A stretch of 64,000 bases of DNA from Planococcus salinus (GTDB lineage: Bacteria > Bacillota > Bacilli > Bacillales_A > Planococcaceae). This document shows, one piece after another, positions 33,417 through 42,778 of the stretch. Where the stretch lies: assembly GCF_003719725.1 (NCBI RefSeq), contig NZ_RIAX01000007.1:112415-176414 (forward strand), in the 5' to 3' direction. Numbering within the stretch: the first letter of the stretch is position 1; every line of letters starts with the position of its first letter. Both the position numbers and the translations under genes were made by a program. The notes under the pieces are model-generated. The model made no database searches. It was not told the DNA's origin and saw only the letters and a program-made list of their open reading frames with translations.

Positions 33417-35132
33417 TTGTTGAAACTGAATCCGGTGCAAATTGGCGAAGATGCCGTCATGCGCGAGCAGTTCAGCGTAGCCGCCCTGTTCGGCAATGCC
33501 GTCTTCTGTGACAACGATGACGCGGTCCGCATCACGGATTGTCGCAAGCCGATGGGCGATGATGAGCGTTGTCCGATTTTCGGCAAGCTCAGACAAAGCC
33601 TCCTGAATGACCCGCTCGGTTTCCGTGTCGAGTGCAGAAGTGGCTTCATCGAGAATCAGAATTGGCGGGTTCTTCAAAAACATGCGGGCGATTGCCAGCC
33701 GCTGTTTTTGTCCGCCCGATAACTTCAGTCCCCGTTCGCCGATTTGTGTATCATAGCCTTCAGGCAGTTTGTTGACAAAGTCTTCCAGATGCGCTTTTTT
33801 CGCAGCAGCCAGCACTTCTTCGTCGCTGGCGCCTCTTTTGCCGTAAGCGATATTTTCCCGGATGGTGCCGGTAAACAAGAAAACATCCTGCTGAACGATG
33901 CCGATGTGAGATCGGAGGGAATGTTTGGTCATATCCCGGATATCGATGCCATCAATGGTAATAGAGCCTTCCTGGATGTCATAAAATCTCGGGATCAATG
34001 AACAGATGGTGGTTTTTCCGGCGCCTGATGGACCGACAAAAGCAATCGTCTCTCCTGCTTTTAATGTCAAATCAATTCCGTTCAGCACTTTTTTATGCTC
34101 ATCATAACCAAAATGCACATCGTTGAAACGGATATCTCCTGTCAGTCCTGTAACAGCTTGAGCGCCTTTGCGGTCCAGGATTTCCGGTTCCTGGTTGATC
34201 AGGTTGCGGAAACGGCCAAAGCCGGCCATTCCTTTCGGATACAATTCCAGCAAAGCACTGATTTTGTCGATCGGTTTGATCAGTACATTGAGAAACAGCA
34301 CAAAACTGACGAGCTCTCCATACGTCAGTTCATTTTGATAGTTGAGCCATGCCCCGTAGACAAGGACGATTAACGTCAACAAGCGAGTCATCATATAAAT
34401 ACTCGAATGCGTAGCGGCCATAACTTTATAGGCTACGAGTTTTGCCATACGGAATTTGCCGTTGTCTTTTTTGAAGCGGTTGATTTCGAACTCTTCATTT
34501 GTAAAAGACTGGACCACACGGGCTCCCGAGACGCTGTCTTCCACCCGCCCATTGACGTCGGCGATTTTGCCGTACATATTGCGCCACGCTTCATTCATTT
34601 TGATATTGCAGTACGTAATGAGCCACACGAGAAACGGAATGACGATTAAGGTCACAAGGGCCAGCTTTGGATTGATCCAGAACATGATGCCGAATGCGCC
34701 GAAAAACGTCATGATGGCGATAAAGAAATCTTCCGGGCCGTGGTGAGCCAATTCGCCGATATCAAATAAATCGTTGGTGATCCGGCTCATGACATGCCCG
34801 GTTTTTGTGTTGTCGAAAAAACGGAACGACTGCCGTTGTACATGGGTGAACAGTTCTTCCCGCATATCGGTTTCGATATTGATGCCGAGCTTATGGCCCA
34901 AATAACTGACGATATACTGGAGGAACGTACTCAATAAAAACACGGCCAACAGCAATATGCTGACTGTTACGACAGTATTCCATTCACCGCTCGGGAGCAG
35001 TTCGTCGATAAACCATTGAACAGCCAGTGGAAAGGCAAGTTCCAGAATGGCGACAACGACTGCACTGCTGAAATCGATGATAAATAAGCGTTTGTGCGGT
35101 TTATAATAGCGAAAAAATTCTTTTACTTTCAA
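33414..35132 (-). CDS. ABC half-transporter, multidrug/lipid exporter type
   Basis: A 572-residue type IV exporter. Six membrane helices span residues 15-310, and the nucleotide-binding domain covers 330-570. It has Walker A GPSGAGKTT, Q-loop IVQQDVFLF, signature LSGGQKQR, Walker B ILILDEATSALD and H-loop IAHRLAT. All catalytic residues are present, so a homodimer is possible, as for Sav1866/BmrA/MsbA-like proteins. The substrate is unknown. The TTG start at 35132 (RBS GAGGTGA, five bases) is preferred; ATG 35156 has no RBS. Confidence 0.9.
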   Translation of the reverse strand: MKVKEFFRYYKPHKRLFIIDFSSAVVVAILELAFPLAVQWFIDELLPSGEWNTVVTVSILLLAVFLLSTFLQYIVSYLGHKLGINIETDMREELFTHVQRQSFRFFDNTKTGHVMSRITNDLFDIGELAHHGPEDFFIAIMTFFGAFGIMFWINPKLALVTLIVIPFLVWLITYCNIKMNEAWRNMYGKIADVNGRVEDSVSGARVVQSFTNEEFEINRFKKDNGKFRMAKLVAYKVMAATHSSIYMMTRLLTLIVLVYGAWLNYQNELTYGELVSFVLFLNVLIKPIDKISALLELYPKGMAGFGRFRNLINQEPEILDRKGAQAVTGLTGDIRFNDVHFGYDEHKKVLNGIDLTLKAGETIAFVGPSGAGKTTICSLIPRFYDIQEGSITIDGIDIRDMTKHSLRSHIGIVQQDVFLFTGTIRENIAYGKRGASDEEVLAAAKKAHLEDFVNKLPEGYDTQIGERGLKLSGGQKQRLAIARMFLKNPPILILDEATSALDTETERVIQEALSELAENRTTLIIAHRLATIRDADRVIVVTEDGIAEQGGYAELLAHDGIFANLHRIQFQQ

Positions 35133-35282
35133 TAAAGTCACCTCATTTTTACTCATAAGCAAAAGTATAAGTGAAAAAAGGAAAATAGACGACTGTTATT
35201 TCAATCGCCGAAACAGAAATTGAAACTTTTGGCAATAGTCCACGTACTGTATAGTAAGACTCGTTTTGAAAGGATGATGATT

Positions 35283-36152
35283 TTGAAGAAATGGACGGTA
35301 TTTATGGGGGCAGGAGTATTGGCTTTCGGCCTTTCGGCTTGCGGCCAAACGGCAGAACCTGCAGAAGGCAGTGACGAAAATGCAAACACAAACGCTGAAA
35401 GTGAGTTGACGCTGGAAGAAGTATTTGCCAACTCCACGGAAGCCACTGAACAAGCAAACAGTTTGCATGCAGATATTGTCACCAATCAGCAAATGACCAT
35501 GCAGCCAGGCGGCATGGAAATGAACATGGAGATGAACAGCGCCATGGATATGACGCAGGATCCGCTGGCGTTTCATCAGACCTCTGAAACCTCAATCGTT
35601 TCTGAAGATATCGAGAATGAAAATCCGGTGGCAATGGAAATGTATTTTACAGAAGACGGCATGTATATGCATGAAGCGACAATGGATACCTGGCTGAAAA
35701 TGACAGGTGAAAGTGTCGAACAGCTGAAAAGCCTGGCTGACGAACAAACAGCCGATCCTTCTCAGCAACTGGAACAACTGGCTGGTTTCCAGGATGATTT
35801 TACATTCAAACAAACCGAAGAAGAGTACATCCTGACGTTGGACGCTTCGGGCGAAAAATTCAAGGAATTGATCAATCAGCAAATGGACAAAACACTCGGG
35901 CAAATTGAACTTGAAGCGCAGACAGCTTTGGAAGACATGACCATTCATCATGTCTTTTATGAAATTTTTATCGACAAAGAAACGTTCCTGACCAATAACA
36001 TGAACATGGAAATGAGTTTGGATATGAATATCGAGGAAGAAACCATGAGCATCCAGACAGATGTCCAAGTCGATTACAGCAAGTATAATGAGATAGAAGA
36101 AATTACCGTGCCTCAGGAAGTTATCGATCAGGCACAGGAAATGGCCTTTTGA
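35283..36152 (+). CDS. DUF6612-like lipoprotein
   Basis: A 289-residue lipid-anchored protein. The signal peptide LKKWTVFMGAGVLAFGLSAC ends at Cys20. The mature N-terminus is a low-complexity acidic linker rich in Glu, Asn and Ala. The rest is predominantly beta (EQANSLHADIVTNQQM, DTWLKMTG, QTEEEYILTLDASGEKFKEL), resembling LolA/LprG-like lipid-binding folds grouped as DUF6612. Methionine is frequent (MEMNMEMNSAMDM). The start is probably TTG 35283, since AAAGG lies nine bases upstream; ATG 35277 is the alternative. Confidence 0.8.
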   Translation: MKKWTVFMGAGVLAFGLSACGQTAEPAEGSDENANTNAESELTLEEVFANSTEATEQANSLHADIVTNQQMTMQPGGMEMNMEMNSAMDMTQDPLAFHQTSETSIVSEDIENENPVAMEMYFTEDGMYMHEATMDTWLKMTGESVEQLKSLADEQTADPSQQLEQLAGFQDDFTFKQTEEEYILTLDASGEKFKELINQQMDKTLGQIELEAQTALEDMTIHHVFYEIFIDKETFLTNNMNMEMSLDMNIEEETMSIQTDVQVDYSKYNEIEEITVPQEVIDQAQEMAF

Positions 36153-36191
36153 TCGCTGGAAAGTGTAGAACAGCTGAAGAGTTGATTTTAA

Positions 36192-36237
36192 AAAGATGGT
36201 CCGCATTCGGTCTTTGAATGAGGGGCCATCTTTTTGC
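36192..36237 (+). terminator. Terminator of the lipoprotein gene
   Basis: AAGATGG and CCATCTT, with inner CATTC/GAATG pairing, then T5. The rest of the gap to 36525 holds the yclN promoter and Fur box; nothing else is recognised. Confidence 0.8.
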
Positions 36238-36416
36238 GTTTTCTACTTCAGGGAATGCCGCCTGCCCAAGAGGGAAATCCTGAAAGTTATTGGACGTTTT
36301 AAACTAAATAATACAGAAGATACAAACGCGTGTTTCCTTCTTCTTTTTTAATTTTGACAGAATTGCAACAATATTGACGGAACCTTTTCTAGATGAAAAA
36401 GATTCTCATTTGTCCA

Positions 36417-36444
36417 TTGACTCTTCTCCACAAACTGCTATACT
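36417..36444 (+). promoter_or_regulatory. SigA-type promoter of yclNOPQ
   Basis: TTGACT (36417-36422) and TATACT (36439-36444) are 16 bp apart. Confidence 0.75.
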
Positions 36445-36459
36445 GAAATGTGTGAACAA

Positions 36460-36476
36460 GTGATAATGATTATCAC
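36460..36476 (+). promoter_or_regulatory. Fur box
   Basis: GTGATAATGATTATCAC is a perfect palindrome and an exact match to the 7-1-7 Bacillus Fur consensus (TGATAATnATTATCA). It covers about +10 to +26, so Fur-Fe2+ would block transcription when iron is sufficient. Confidence 0.93.
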
Positions 36477-36524
36477 TGTCATACTATTTGATATTGTTTT
36501 ATTGAACAAGGATGAGGGGCAGTA

Positions 36525-37475
36525 ATGAAAAAACGTTATTTAATACCAGCATTGATCATACTGTCGTTTGTTTCTTTGTTCGTTGGAGTGAGCAGCATCA
36601 GTTTGATGGATCTGTTCGATTTCCAATCTGAAGAAACGCAAATTTTCTTGATCAGCCGCCTGCCGCGGCTGGTAGCGATATTGCTGGCAGGAGCGGGGAT
36701 GAGTATGGCAGGCCTCATCATGCAACAGCTCAGTCGAAATAAGTTTGTTTCTCCGACGACGGCGGGCACATTGGATGCCACCAGACTGGGGATTCTTGTA
36801 TCGATGCTGCTGTTTGCAAATGCATCGATGATTGAGAAAATGGCTGTGGCGTTCGCTTTTGCTCTTGCGGGAACTTTCCTGTTCATGCAAATCCTGAACC
36901 GCATCAAATTCAAAGATGCTATTTTCATTCCGCTTGTCGGGTTGATGTTCGGGAATATCCTGTCATCGGTCACTACGTTTTTCGCTTACCGTGCGGATGT
37001 CATCCAAAACATGTCCGCATGGCTGCAAGGCGATTTCTCGATGATCATGAAAGGAAGTTACGAACTTCTTTATATCAGCGTCCCGGTCTTTATCGTTGCC
37101 TACATATACGCCAACCGTTTCACAGTGGCTGGAATGGGCGAGGATTTTTCAAAAAACCTGGGACTCAAATACCGCAGCATTGTCAACATCGGTTTGACGT
37201 TGGTTGCGTTGATTACGGCGACCGTGGTGTTGACGGTAGGGGTTATTCCGTTCCTCGGACTGATCATCCCGAATATTATCTCCATCTTCAAAGGAGACCA
37301 CCTGCAAAAGACATTGCCTCACACGGCTATGCTCGGTGCAATTTTCTTGTTACTATGCGACATTCTCGGAAGAGTTTTAATTTTCCCTTACGAAATTTCC
37401 ATCAGTTTGATGGTTGGTGTGATCGGAAGCTTTATATTCCTCTTCCTGCTGTTTAGGGGGAGAGCGTATGCGTGA
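36525..37475 (+). CDS. yclN: Siderophore (petrobactin-type) ABC transporter permease
   Basis: A 316-residue FecCD-family permease with nine to ten membrane helices. GAGMSMAGLIMQQLSRNKFVSP is the FecCD signature loop, and GVIPFLGLIIPNI the EAA-like ATPase contact. It is the first gene of an operon with the same order as B. subtilis yclNOPQ (fpuB/fpbN-type petrobactin uptake). Iron control by the upstream Fur box supports the role; the exact siderophore is inferred by homology. It overlaps yclO by 8 bp. Confidence 0.93.
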   Translation: MKKRYLIPALIILSFVSLFVGVSSISLMDLFDFQSEETQIFLISRLPRLVAILLAGAGMSMAGLIMQQLSRNKFVSPTTAGTLDATRLGILVSMLLFANASMIEKMAVAFAFALAGTFLFMQILNRIKFKDAIFIPLVGLMFGNILSSVTTFFAYRADVIQNMSAWLQGDFSMIMKGSYELLYISVPVFIVAYIYANRFTVAGMGEDFSKNLGLKYRSIVNIGLTLVALITATVVLTVGVIPFLGLIIPNIISIFKGDHLQKTLPHTAMLGAIFLLLCDILGRVLIFPYEISISLMVGVIGSFIFLFLLFRGRAYA

Positions 37476-38418
37476 TTTACACAAGCTGCTGATCCTTGCC
37501 GGGTTGGCTGCCTTGTTCTGTGGAGTTTATCTGTTCCATGACTTGAATGGCAGCTTCGATTACGCTTTGCCAAGACGCGGCATCAAAGTCTTCGCTATGG
37601 TGTTGACGGGTGTGGCCATCGCTTATGCAACGGTCGTCTTCCAGACGATTACGCATAACCGGATTCTCACCCCGAGTATCATGGGGCTGGATTCACTGTA
37701 TATGCTGCTGCAGACAGTGTTGATTTTCTTCCTGGGTTCAAGTCATATAACGATTATCAACAAACAAGTCAATTTTATAATTTCAATCGCCGCTATGGTC
37801 ATTTTTGCTTTATTGTTCTACCGGTTGCTCTTTAAAAAAGGCAACCAGCCGATTTATTTTTTACTTTTGATTGGCATTATCTTCGGTACTTTTTTTGAAA
37901 GTGTTTCGACATTTTTGCAGGTATTGATTGATCCGAACGAGTTTCAGGTTGTCCAGGACCGGATGTTTGCCAGTTTCAACAATGTCAGTTCGGACCTTGT
38001 CTGGACAGCGTTGCTGGTCATCGGCGTATTGATCGCTTTCGCTTGGAAACAGAATTCGTCTTTGGATGTTCTGACGCTGGGGCGGGACACGGCAGTCAAT
38101 CTTGGCGTCAATTATGACGCATTGGTGAAACAGATGCTGGTGCTGTCGGCGGTGCTGATTGCCATTGCGACTGCCCTGGTCGGACCGATTACATTCTTCG
38201 GTTTGATCGTCGCCAATTTGTCTTACCAATTCTTCAAATCCTATAAACATTCTGTCCTTATTACGGGAGCCGCTGTGATCAGTATTGTTGCTCTTGTTGG
38301 AGGGCAATGGGTAGTGGAGCGGGTATTCACTTTCAATACAACTTTAAGTGTCATCATCAACTTCATCGGTGGAATTTATTTCATCTACCTACTATTAAAG
38401 GAGAGTCGATCTAAATGA
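37468..38418 (+). CDS. yclO: Siderophore ABC transporter permease, second subunit
   Basis: A 316-residue FecCD permease that pairs with YclN in the membrane. The segment GVAIAYATVVFQTITHNRILTPSIMGLDSLYML is the family loop in YclO form (F-Q-T-I in place of G-x-x-Q-x-x). The ATPase contact is VGPITFFGLIVANL. It has 9-10 membrane helices. Start overlaps yclN and stop overlaps yclP by 4 bp, so the three are coupled. Confidence 0.92.
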   Translation: MRDLHKLLILAGLAALFCGVYLFHDLNGSFDYALPRRGIKVFAMVLTGVAIAYATVVFQTITHNRILTPSIMGLDSLYMLLQTVLIFFLGSSHITIINKQVNFIISIAAMVIFALLFYRLLFKKGNQPIYFLLLIGIIFGTFFESVSTFLQVLIDPNEFQVVQDRMFASFNNVSSDLVWTALLVIGVLIAFAWKQNSSLDVLTLGRDTAVNLGVNYDALVKQMLVLSAVLIAIATALVGPITFFGLIVANLSYQFFKSYKHSVLITGAAVISIVALVGGQWVVERVFTFNTTLSVIINFIGGIYFIYLLLKESRSK

Positions 38419-39176
38419 TTCAAGTTCGCGAGTTGACAAAGTTTTATGGCAAGAAACAAGTAGTGGGAAATGTATCGGTTAATATCCAGCGTGGACAGAT
38501 CACTTCTTTTATCGGGCCGAACGGTGCTGGGAAGTCGACGCTTTTATCGATGGTCAGCCGCCTGCTCGATGCTGATACGGGAGATGTATTGATCGATCAG
38601 ACAAATTCCAAAAAAATGAAGTCGAACGATTTCTCCAAACGCGTTTCCATCTTAAAACAGTCCAATTACATGAATGTACGCTTGACCATCCGCGAACTTG
38701 TCTCGTTTGGCCGTTTCCCTTATTCCAAGGGGCGCCTTAACGATGAAGACGAAAAAATGGTCGATCAGGCCATCGAATATATGAACTTGAAAGATATGGA
38801 AGACATCTATTTGGATGAATTGTCCGGCGGTCAGCGCCAACGTGCTTTTATCGCCATGGTCATTGCACAGGACACGGATTATGTATTGCTGGATGAGCCA
38901 TTGAATAATCTCGATATGAAACACTCAGTCCAAATCATGAAAATCCTTCGCCGTTTAGTGGACGAGCTGGGCAAAACAGTGGTCATCGTCCTGCATGACA
39001 TCAACTTTGCTTCTGTCTATTCAGACCGGATTGTCGCTTTGAAAAACGGTTTGGTAGTGAAAGATGGCACAACAGAAGAAATCATTCAATCCGATTCATT
39101 GAAAGAAATCTATGACATGGATATACCGATACAGCAAATGAACAATTGCCGGATTTGTGTATACTTTAATTCATAA
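38415..39176 (+). CDS. yclP: Siderophore ABC transporter ATPase
   Basis: A 253-residue FepC-type ATPase. Walker A is GPNGAGKST (34-42), signature LSGGQRQRAFIAMVIAQD, Walker B YVLLDEPLNNLD and H-loop VLHDINFAS. It energises uptake through YclN/YclO. A 74-bp gap separates it from yclQ, without a clear terminator, so the four genes probably form one operon. Confidence 0.95.
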   Translation: MIQVRELTKFYGKKQVVGNVSVNIQRGQITSFIGPNGAGKSTLLSMVSRLLDADTGDVLIDQTNSKKMKSNDFSKRVSILKQSNYMNVRLTIRELVSFGRFPYSKGRLNDEDEKMVDQAIEYMNLKDMEDIYLDELSGGQRQRAFIAMVIAQDTDYVLLDEPLNNLDMKHSVQIMKILRRLVDELGKTVVIVLHDINFASVYSDRIVALKNGLVVKDGTTEEIIQSDSLKEIYDMDIPIQQMNNCRICVYFNS

Positions 39177-39259
39177 AAATATCACAGCGGATATTCCGCA
39201 AAGCAGGAAAAATCAACAAGAATTTATAACAAAAACAAAGTAAAAGGAGCATGAAAATA

Positions 39260-40210
39260 ATGAAGAAATGGTTGTTGATGGCTTTTACATTGATGGTGGT
39301 TGCATTTTTGGCTGCCTGTGGTTCAGAAGATGCCGGTGAAACAAATGCTGCTGAAAAAGATGGAGAAAAAGCGGAAACGATGACGGTAACACATGAGCTG
39401 GGAGAAACGACATTTGAGAAAAACCCTGAAACAGTAGTTGTCTTCGATTTTGGTATTCTTGACTCAATGGACAAATTGGGAGTGGAAGCAGCGGCGATTC
39501 CGCAAGAATCTCTTCCGGGCTACCTTGAGAAATACGAAGGTGAAGAGTATGTTAATGCGGGCACATTGAAAGAAGCTGATTTTGAAGCGATTCATGCGTT
39601 GGATCCGGACCTGATTATCATTTCTGCACGCCAGGCGGATATGTACGAAGAATATGCCGCTATTGCACCGACCATTCATATGGCGGTGGATACTGACAAT
39701 TACATGACTTCATTCACTGATAATATGAACCTCCTTGGCGAGATTTTCGGGAAGGAAGAACAAGTGAAGGAGGAACTGGCTTCAATCGAAGCGACAATCG
39801 AAGAAGTGAACACAGCTGTCAGTGAAACGGATGAGAAAGCACTGATCCTGTTGGCGAACGAAGGAAAAGTCAGTGCGTATGGACCAGCTTCCCGTTTCGG
39901 ACTGATTCACGATGTATTCGGTGTTCAACCGGCTGACGAAGGAATTGAAGTTTCGACTCATGGACAAAGTGTTTCCTATGAATATATCCTTGAGCAAAAC
40001 CCGGATGTCATCTTTGTCATTGACCGCAATGCCGCTGTAGGTGGCGAAGCCAGCGCAAAAGATTCAGTTGAAAACGAATTGGTGCAAAAAACGAACGCGT
40101 ATAAAAATGGCAAAATTGTTTACTTGGATCCGGATTACTGGTACCTGTCAGGTGGCGGGCTGGTATCTGTGAACCAAATGGTGCAGGACATTCAATCAGT
40201 GTTCCAATAA
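39260..40210 (+). CDS. yclQ: Siderophore-binding lipoprotein
   Basis: A 316-residue class III substrate-binding protein. The signal peptide MKKWLLMAFTLMVVAFLAAC is processed at Cys20, followed by an acidic linker. The FecB-like domain has paired lobes (ETVVVFDFGILDSMDKLGVEA; AIHALDPDLIIISARQADMY) and a connecting helix. B. subtilis YclQ binds petrobactin and catecholate precursors. ATG 39260 is preferred (AAGGAG ten bases upstream); ATG 39251 is too close to the RBS. Confidence 0.93.
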   Translation: MKKWLLMAFTLMVVAFLAACGSEDAGETNAAEKDGEKAETMTVTHELGETTFEKNPETVVVFDFGILDSMDKLGVEAAAIPQESLPGYLEKYEGEEYVNAGTLKEADFEAIHALDPDLIIISARQADMYEEYAAIAPTIHMAVDTDNYMTSFTDNMNLLGEIFGKEEQVKEELASIEATIEEVNTAVSETDEKALILLANEGKVSAYGPASRFGLIHDVFGVQPADEGIEVSTHGQSVSYEYILEQNPDVIFVIDRNAAVGGEASAKDSVENELVQKTNAYKNGKIVYLDPDYWYLSGGGLVSVNQMVQDIQSVFQ

Positions 40211-40236
40211 GGTGAACGGTTGATATAAATTGCTGC

Positions 40237-40277
40237 AAAACAGGTGGAGAAATTAATTTTTCTCCACCTGTTTTTGC
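40237..40277. terminator. Bidirectional terminator after yclQ
   Basis: AAAACAGGTGGAGAAA and its complement form a 15-16 bp stem around TTAA, ending in T5. Convergent with the stress-protein gene. Confidence 0.92.
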
Positions 40278-40300
40278 GTCTTTTTAATGGAGACTCCCGA

Positions 40301-40648
40301 CTAAAAAGTAGAGCCTTCCGGCATGCTTTTCACAACAACCACGACTTTTTGTTCCGCCACTGTTTTTTCCAGCATTTCGGCTTCGGCATCACTGAAGCCA
40401 AGCTCCTGGAACTGCGCCAGTGTCGCGCCTTCTTTACTGCGGAATGCATTGGCAATTGTTGTGCCGATCCCTGTCTCGGATGCATCGCTGGCCGTGCGGA
40501 CCTTGGCCATTTTTGCAATGTCTTTTGTCCGGCCGGTATCGTTTGTAAAGACGTAGATGTCATCCGGAAGCACGCCTTCCGTCTTCAAGTTCTCGATGTC
40601 TCTGATCGCTGCATCATCCTGCTGGTATTCCCTGTACGACAACGTCAT
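40301..40648 (-). CDS. General stress protein, YflT/GSP17M-like
   Basis: A 115-residue cytoplasmic protein with the heat-induced-stress (YflT) domain. Diagnostic features are REYQQDDAAIRDIENLKTEGVLPDDIYVFTND (residues 6-37 in outline) and a glycine zipper-like helix followed by EMLEKTVAEQKVVVVVK. B. subtilis YflT is a SigB-dependent stress protein of unknown activity. The ATG has AGGAGGTGGGG upstream. A GGGATA stretch near 40680 could be a SigB -10, but the -35 is not convincing. Confidence 0.85.
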   Translation of the reverse strand: MTLSYREYQQDDAAIRDIENLKTEGVLPDDIYVFTNDTGRTKDIAKMAKVRTASDASETGIGTTIANAFRSKEGATLAQFQELGFSDAEAEMLEKTVAEQKVVVVVKSMPEGSTF

Positions 40649-40801
40649 ATCGCCCCACCTCCTGTGAAATTCTGTCTTATCCCTACAATTACCTTTGTTT
40701 TATGAAATGAAACAAATGACTTTGGAGGTGTACTCGACTAAACTGAAGTCAGAAAATAATTGTGATAGACTGAAAAGAACAAAGAAAGAAGGTGGATTTC
40801 C

Positions 40802-41425
40802 ATTAAACGTCTATTTTATCCGCTCGGGATGGCGACTTTACTTGGGTTTTTCGCTATTCTTCTGTACTTTTCCAGTGAGCCGCTGCGGCGGATCGACCGG
40901 AATGCGGCCAGTGCGATTGGTGGAACCGGCTGGTTGGATGCTTTGTCAATCATTGGAGACCAATGGGTCATCATCACCATCAGCCTTCTGTTGATTTTGT
41001 ATTTATGGGTTTTCCGCCAGAACTACCGCGGCATGCTTTTTGTTTTCCTGTCAGTAGGAGTAGGCAACGTAATCAATCAATTGCTGAAGCAGACGTTTGA
41101 GCGGCAACGCCCTGATTTTCCTCACGGGCTGGAAACATTCAGTTTCCCTTCGAACCATGCGATGGTAGGGTTGTTGTACTTATTTACAGTTGCGTATTTC
41201 CTGTCAGAAGACAGAGCGGGCAATGCAGCTAAATGGCTTGTCTGGCTTGTTGCTATCGTGTTGGCTGGAGCAGTCGGGTTATCGAGAGTGGCGGGGATGG
41301 AGCATTATCTGTCTGATGTCGCCGCCGGTTGGTTCGCTGGCTATTCCTGGTTCGTGGCAGTGGCTGTTTGGTATGAAATGAGGGAACGGCTCTTCAGGAA
41401 GCGCCCTGTAAATGAAGAAAAATGA
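40802..41425 (+). CDS. PAP2-family membrane phosphatase with probable ATT start
   Basis: A 207-residue lipid or undecaprenyl pyrophosphate phosphatase-like protein with five to six membrane helices. The three PAP2 motifs are KQTFERQRP, PSNHAM and SRVAGMEHYLSDVAAG, so the active site (Arg, two His, Asp) is intact and faces outside. The first ATG (40829) has no RBS. The codon ATT at 40802 sits six bases after GAAGGTGG and gives the sensible N-terminus (I/M)KRLFYPLGMATLLGF. I therefore start at ATT, a rare initiator. Confidence 0.85.
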   Translation: MKRLFYPLGMATLLGFFAILLYFSSEPLRRIDRNAASAIGGTGWLDALSIIGDQWVIITISLLLILYLWVFRQNYRGMLFVFLSVGVGNVINQLLKQTFERQRPDFPHGLETFSFPSNHAMVGLLYLFTVAYFLSEDRAGNAAKWLVWLVAIVLAGAVGLSRVAGMEHYLSDVAAGWFAGYSWFVAVAVWYEMRERLFRKRPVNEEK

Positions 41426-41467
41426 AAAAAGAGGATGGCCGGTTCTTCACCGGTCATCCTCTTTTTG
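41425..41467. terminator. Bidirectional terminator between PAP2 and amt
   Basis: AAAAAGAGGATG-CCGGT and ACCGG-CATCCTCTTTTT form a long stem around TTCTTC. Confidence 0.88.
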
Positions 41468-41479
41468 TATCTTCTTGTA

Positions 41480-42763
41480 TCAGGGCTTTAACGTAGTGAA
41501 CGTTTCATCGCCCAGTTCGTTGAGCCTGCTGGCGAAAGAGCCTGTTGAAACCGTTGATCCCTGCAGAACTTCGTCCATTGAATAAGCTTGTGAACCGTGT
41601 TCTGCAAAGTCCAACCCGTTCTCTTCCTCTGCGGCTGTCACGCGCAAAGGAACAAAGAGGCTGATGACAGCCAGGACAACGCCAGTGGCAATGGAAGTCC
41701 AGGCGATGACAGCCAGGACGCCGACTGTTTGGATGCCGAGAATTTCAGTGCCGCCTCCATACAATAAGCCGCCAGTTGTATCGAACAGGCCGATGGCAAC
41801 GGTGCCCCAGATACCTGCAATCCCGTGGACTGAGATGGCACCGACCGGGTCGTCGACGCGGATTTTGGAATCCAGTATATGAATGGCTTCTGTCATGATT
41901 ATCCCTGCTATTAATCCGATAACAATTGCTCCGATAAATGACACGTTTGCTGCTCCTGCAGTAATACCGACGAGGCCGGCAAGTGCACCGTTAAGTGTCA
42001 GAGAGGGGTCGATTTTCCCGTAGCGCAGGCGCGTGTATCCGGCAGTGGCCAAGACTCCTGCTGAAGCTGCCAGTAACGTATTGGCGATAACTGGTGGAAC
42101 AAGTGCCGGATCAGCTGCAAGTGTGCTGCCTCCGTTAAATCCGAACCATCCAAGCCAAAGGATGAATACACCGAGAGCTCCCAATGGCAAGTTGTGGCCG
42201 GGAATCGAGTTGACCACTTTGCCGCTGTATTTTCCAATACGGGGCCCTATTTTCCAAGCAGTTACGAATGCTGCGACTGCGCCTGTCAAATGCACAACAG
42301 TTGATCCGGCAAAGTCGATGAAGCCTAATCCTGCCAACCAGCCGTCAGCCCAAATCCAATGTCCGACAATCGGGTAGATGACTGCTGTAATTGCTACTGT
42401 CAACAATATATAAGCGGTTAAATTCACCCGTTCCGCAACTGCCCCGGAAACGATGGTGGCGCAAGTGGCTGCAAATACTGCCTGGAAAACAAAAAATGCA
42501 ATATCCGCGTCACCTAAAAGTGCGAATCCTTGTGTCCCAATCATCCCGAAAGCAGAAGGTCCGAACATAATGGCAAATCCAACGATAAAATAAAGAATGG
42601 AACCAAGGGAAATCGTAATAATGTTTTTCATCAAAATATTCAAGGTGTTTTTCGAACGGGTGAATCCTGATTCCACCATTGCAAATCCTGCGTGCATAAA
42701 AAATACCAACATCGCTCCGAGCATAATCCATAACATATCTACTGATCCTTGTACTGCCTCCAT
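41480..42763 (-). CDS. amt: Ammonium transporter Amt (NrgA)
   Basis: A 427-residue Amt/MEP/Rh channel with 11 membrane helices that conducts ammonium or ammonia into the cell. Signature segments are FMHAGFAMVESGFTRSKNT, FDFAGS-like IDFAGSTVVHLTG and the twin-His pair in HLTG and SVHGIAGIWG. The cytoplasmic C-terminal tail (about residues 380-427) is where GlnK docks. It is encoded 15 bp downstream of glnK, as in the nrgAB system. RBS AAGGAGGAGATTGG. Confidence 0.95.
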   Translation of the reverse strand: MEAVQGSVDMLWIMLGAMLVFFMHAGFAMVESGFTRSKNTLNILMKNIITISLGSILYFIVGFAIMFGPSAFGMIGTQGFALLGDADIAFFVFQAVFAATCATIVSGAVAERVNLTAYILLTVAITAVIYPIVGHWIWADGWLAGLGFIDFAGSTVVHLTGAVAAFVTAWKIGPRIGKYSGKVVNSIPGHNLPLGALGVFILWLGWFGFNGGSTLAADPALVPPVIANTLLAASAGVLATAGYTRLRYGKIDPSLTLNGALAGLVGITAGAANVSFIGAIVIGLIAGIIMTEAIHILDSKIRVDDPVGAISVHGIAGIWGTVAIGLFDTTGGLLYGGGTEILGIQTVGVLAVIAWTSIATGVVLAVISLFVPLRVTAAEEENGLDFAEHGSQAYSMDEVLQGSTVSTGSFASRLNELGDETFTTLKP

Positions 42764-42778
42764 CCAATCTCCTCCTTA

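Noticed and set aside
40655..40730. SigB promoter for the YflT-like gene
   Set aside because: A GGGATA -10 is present, but no GTTTAA-like -35 occurs at 12-15 bp.
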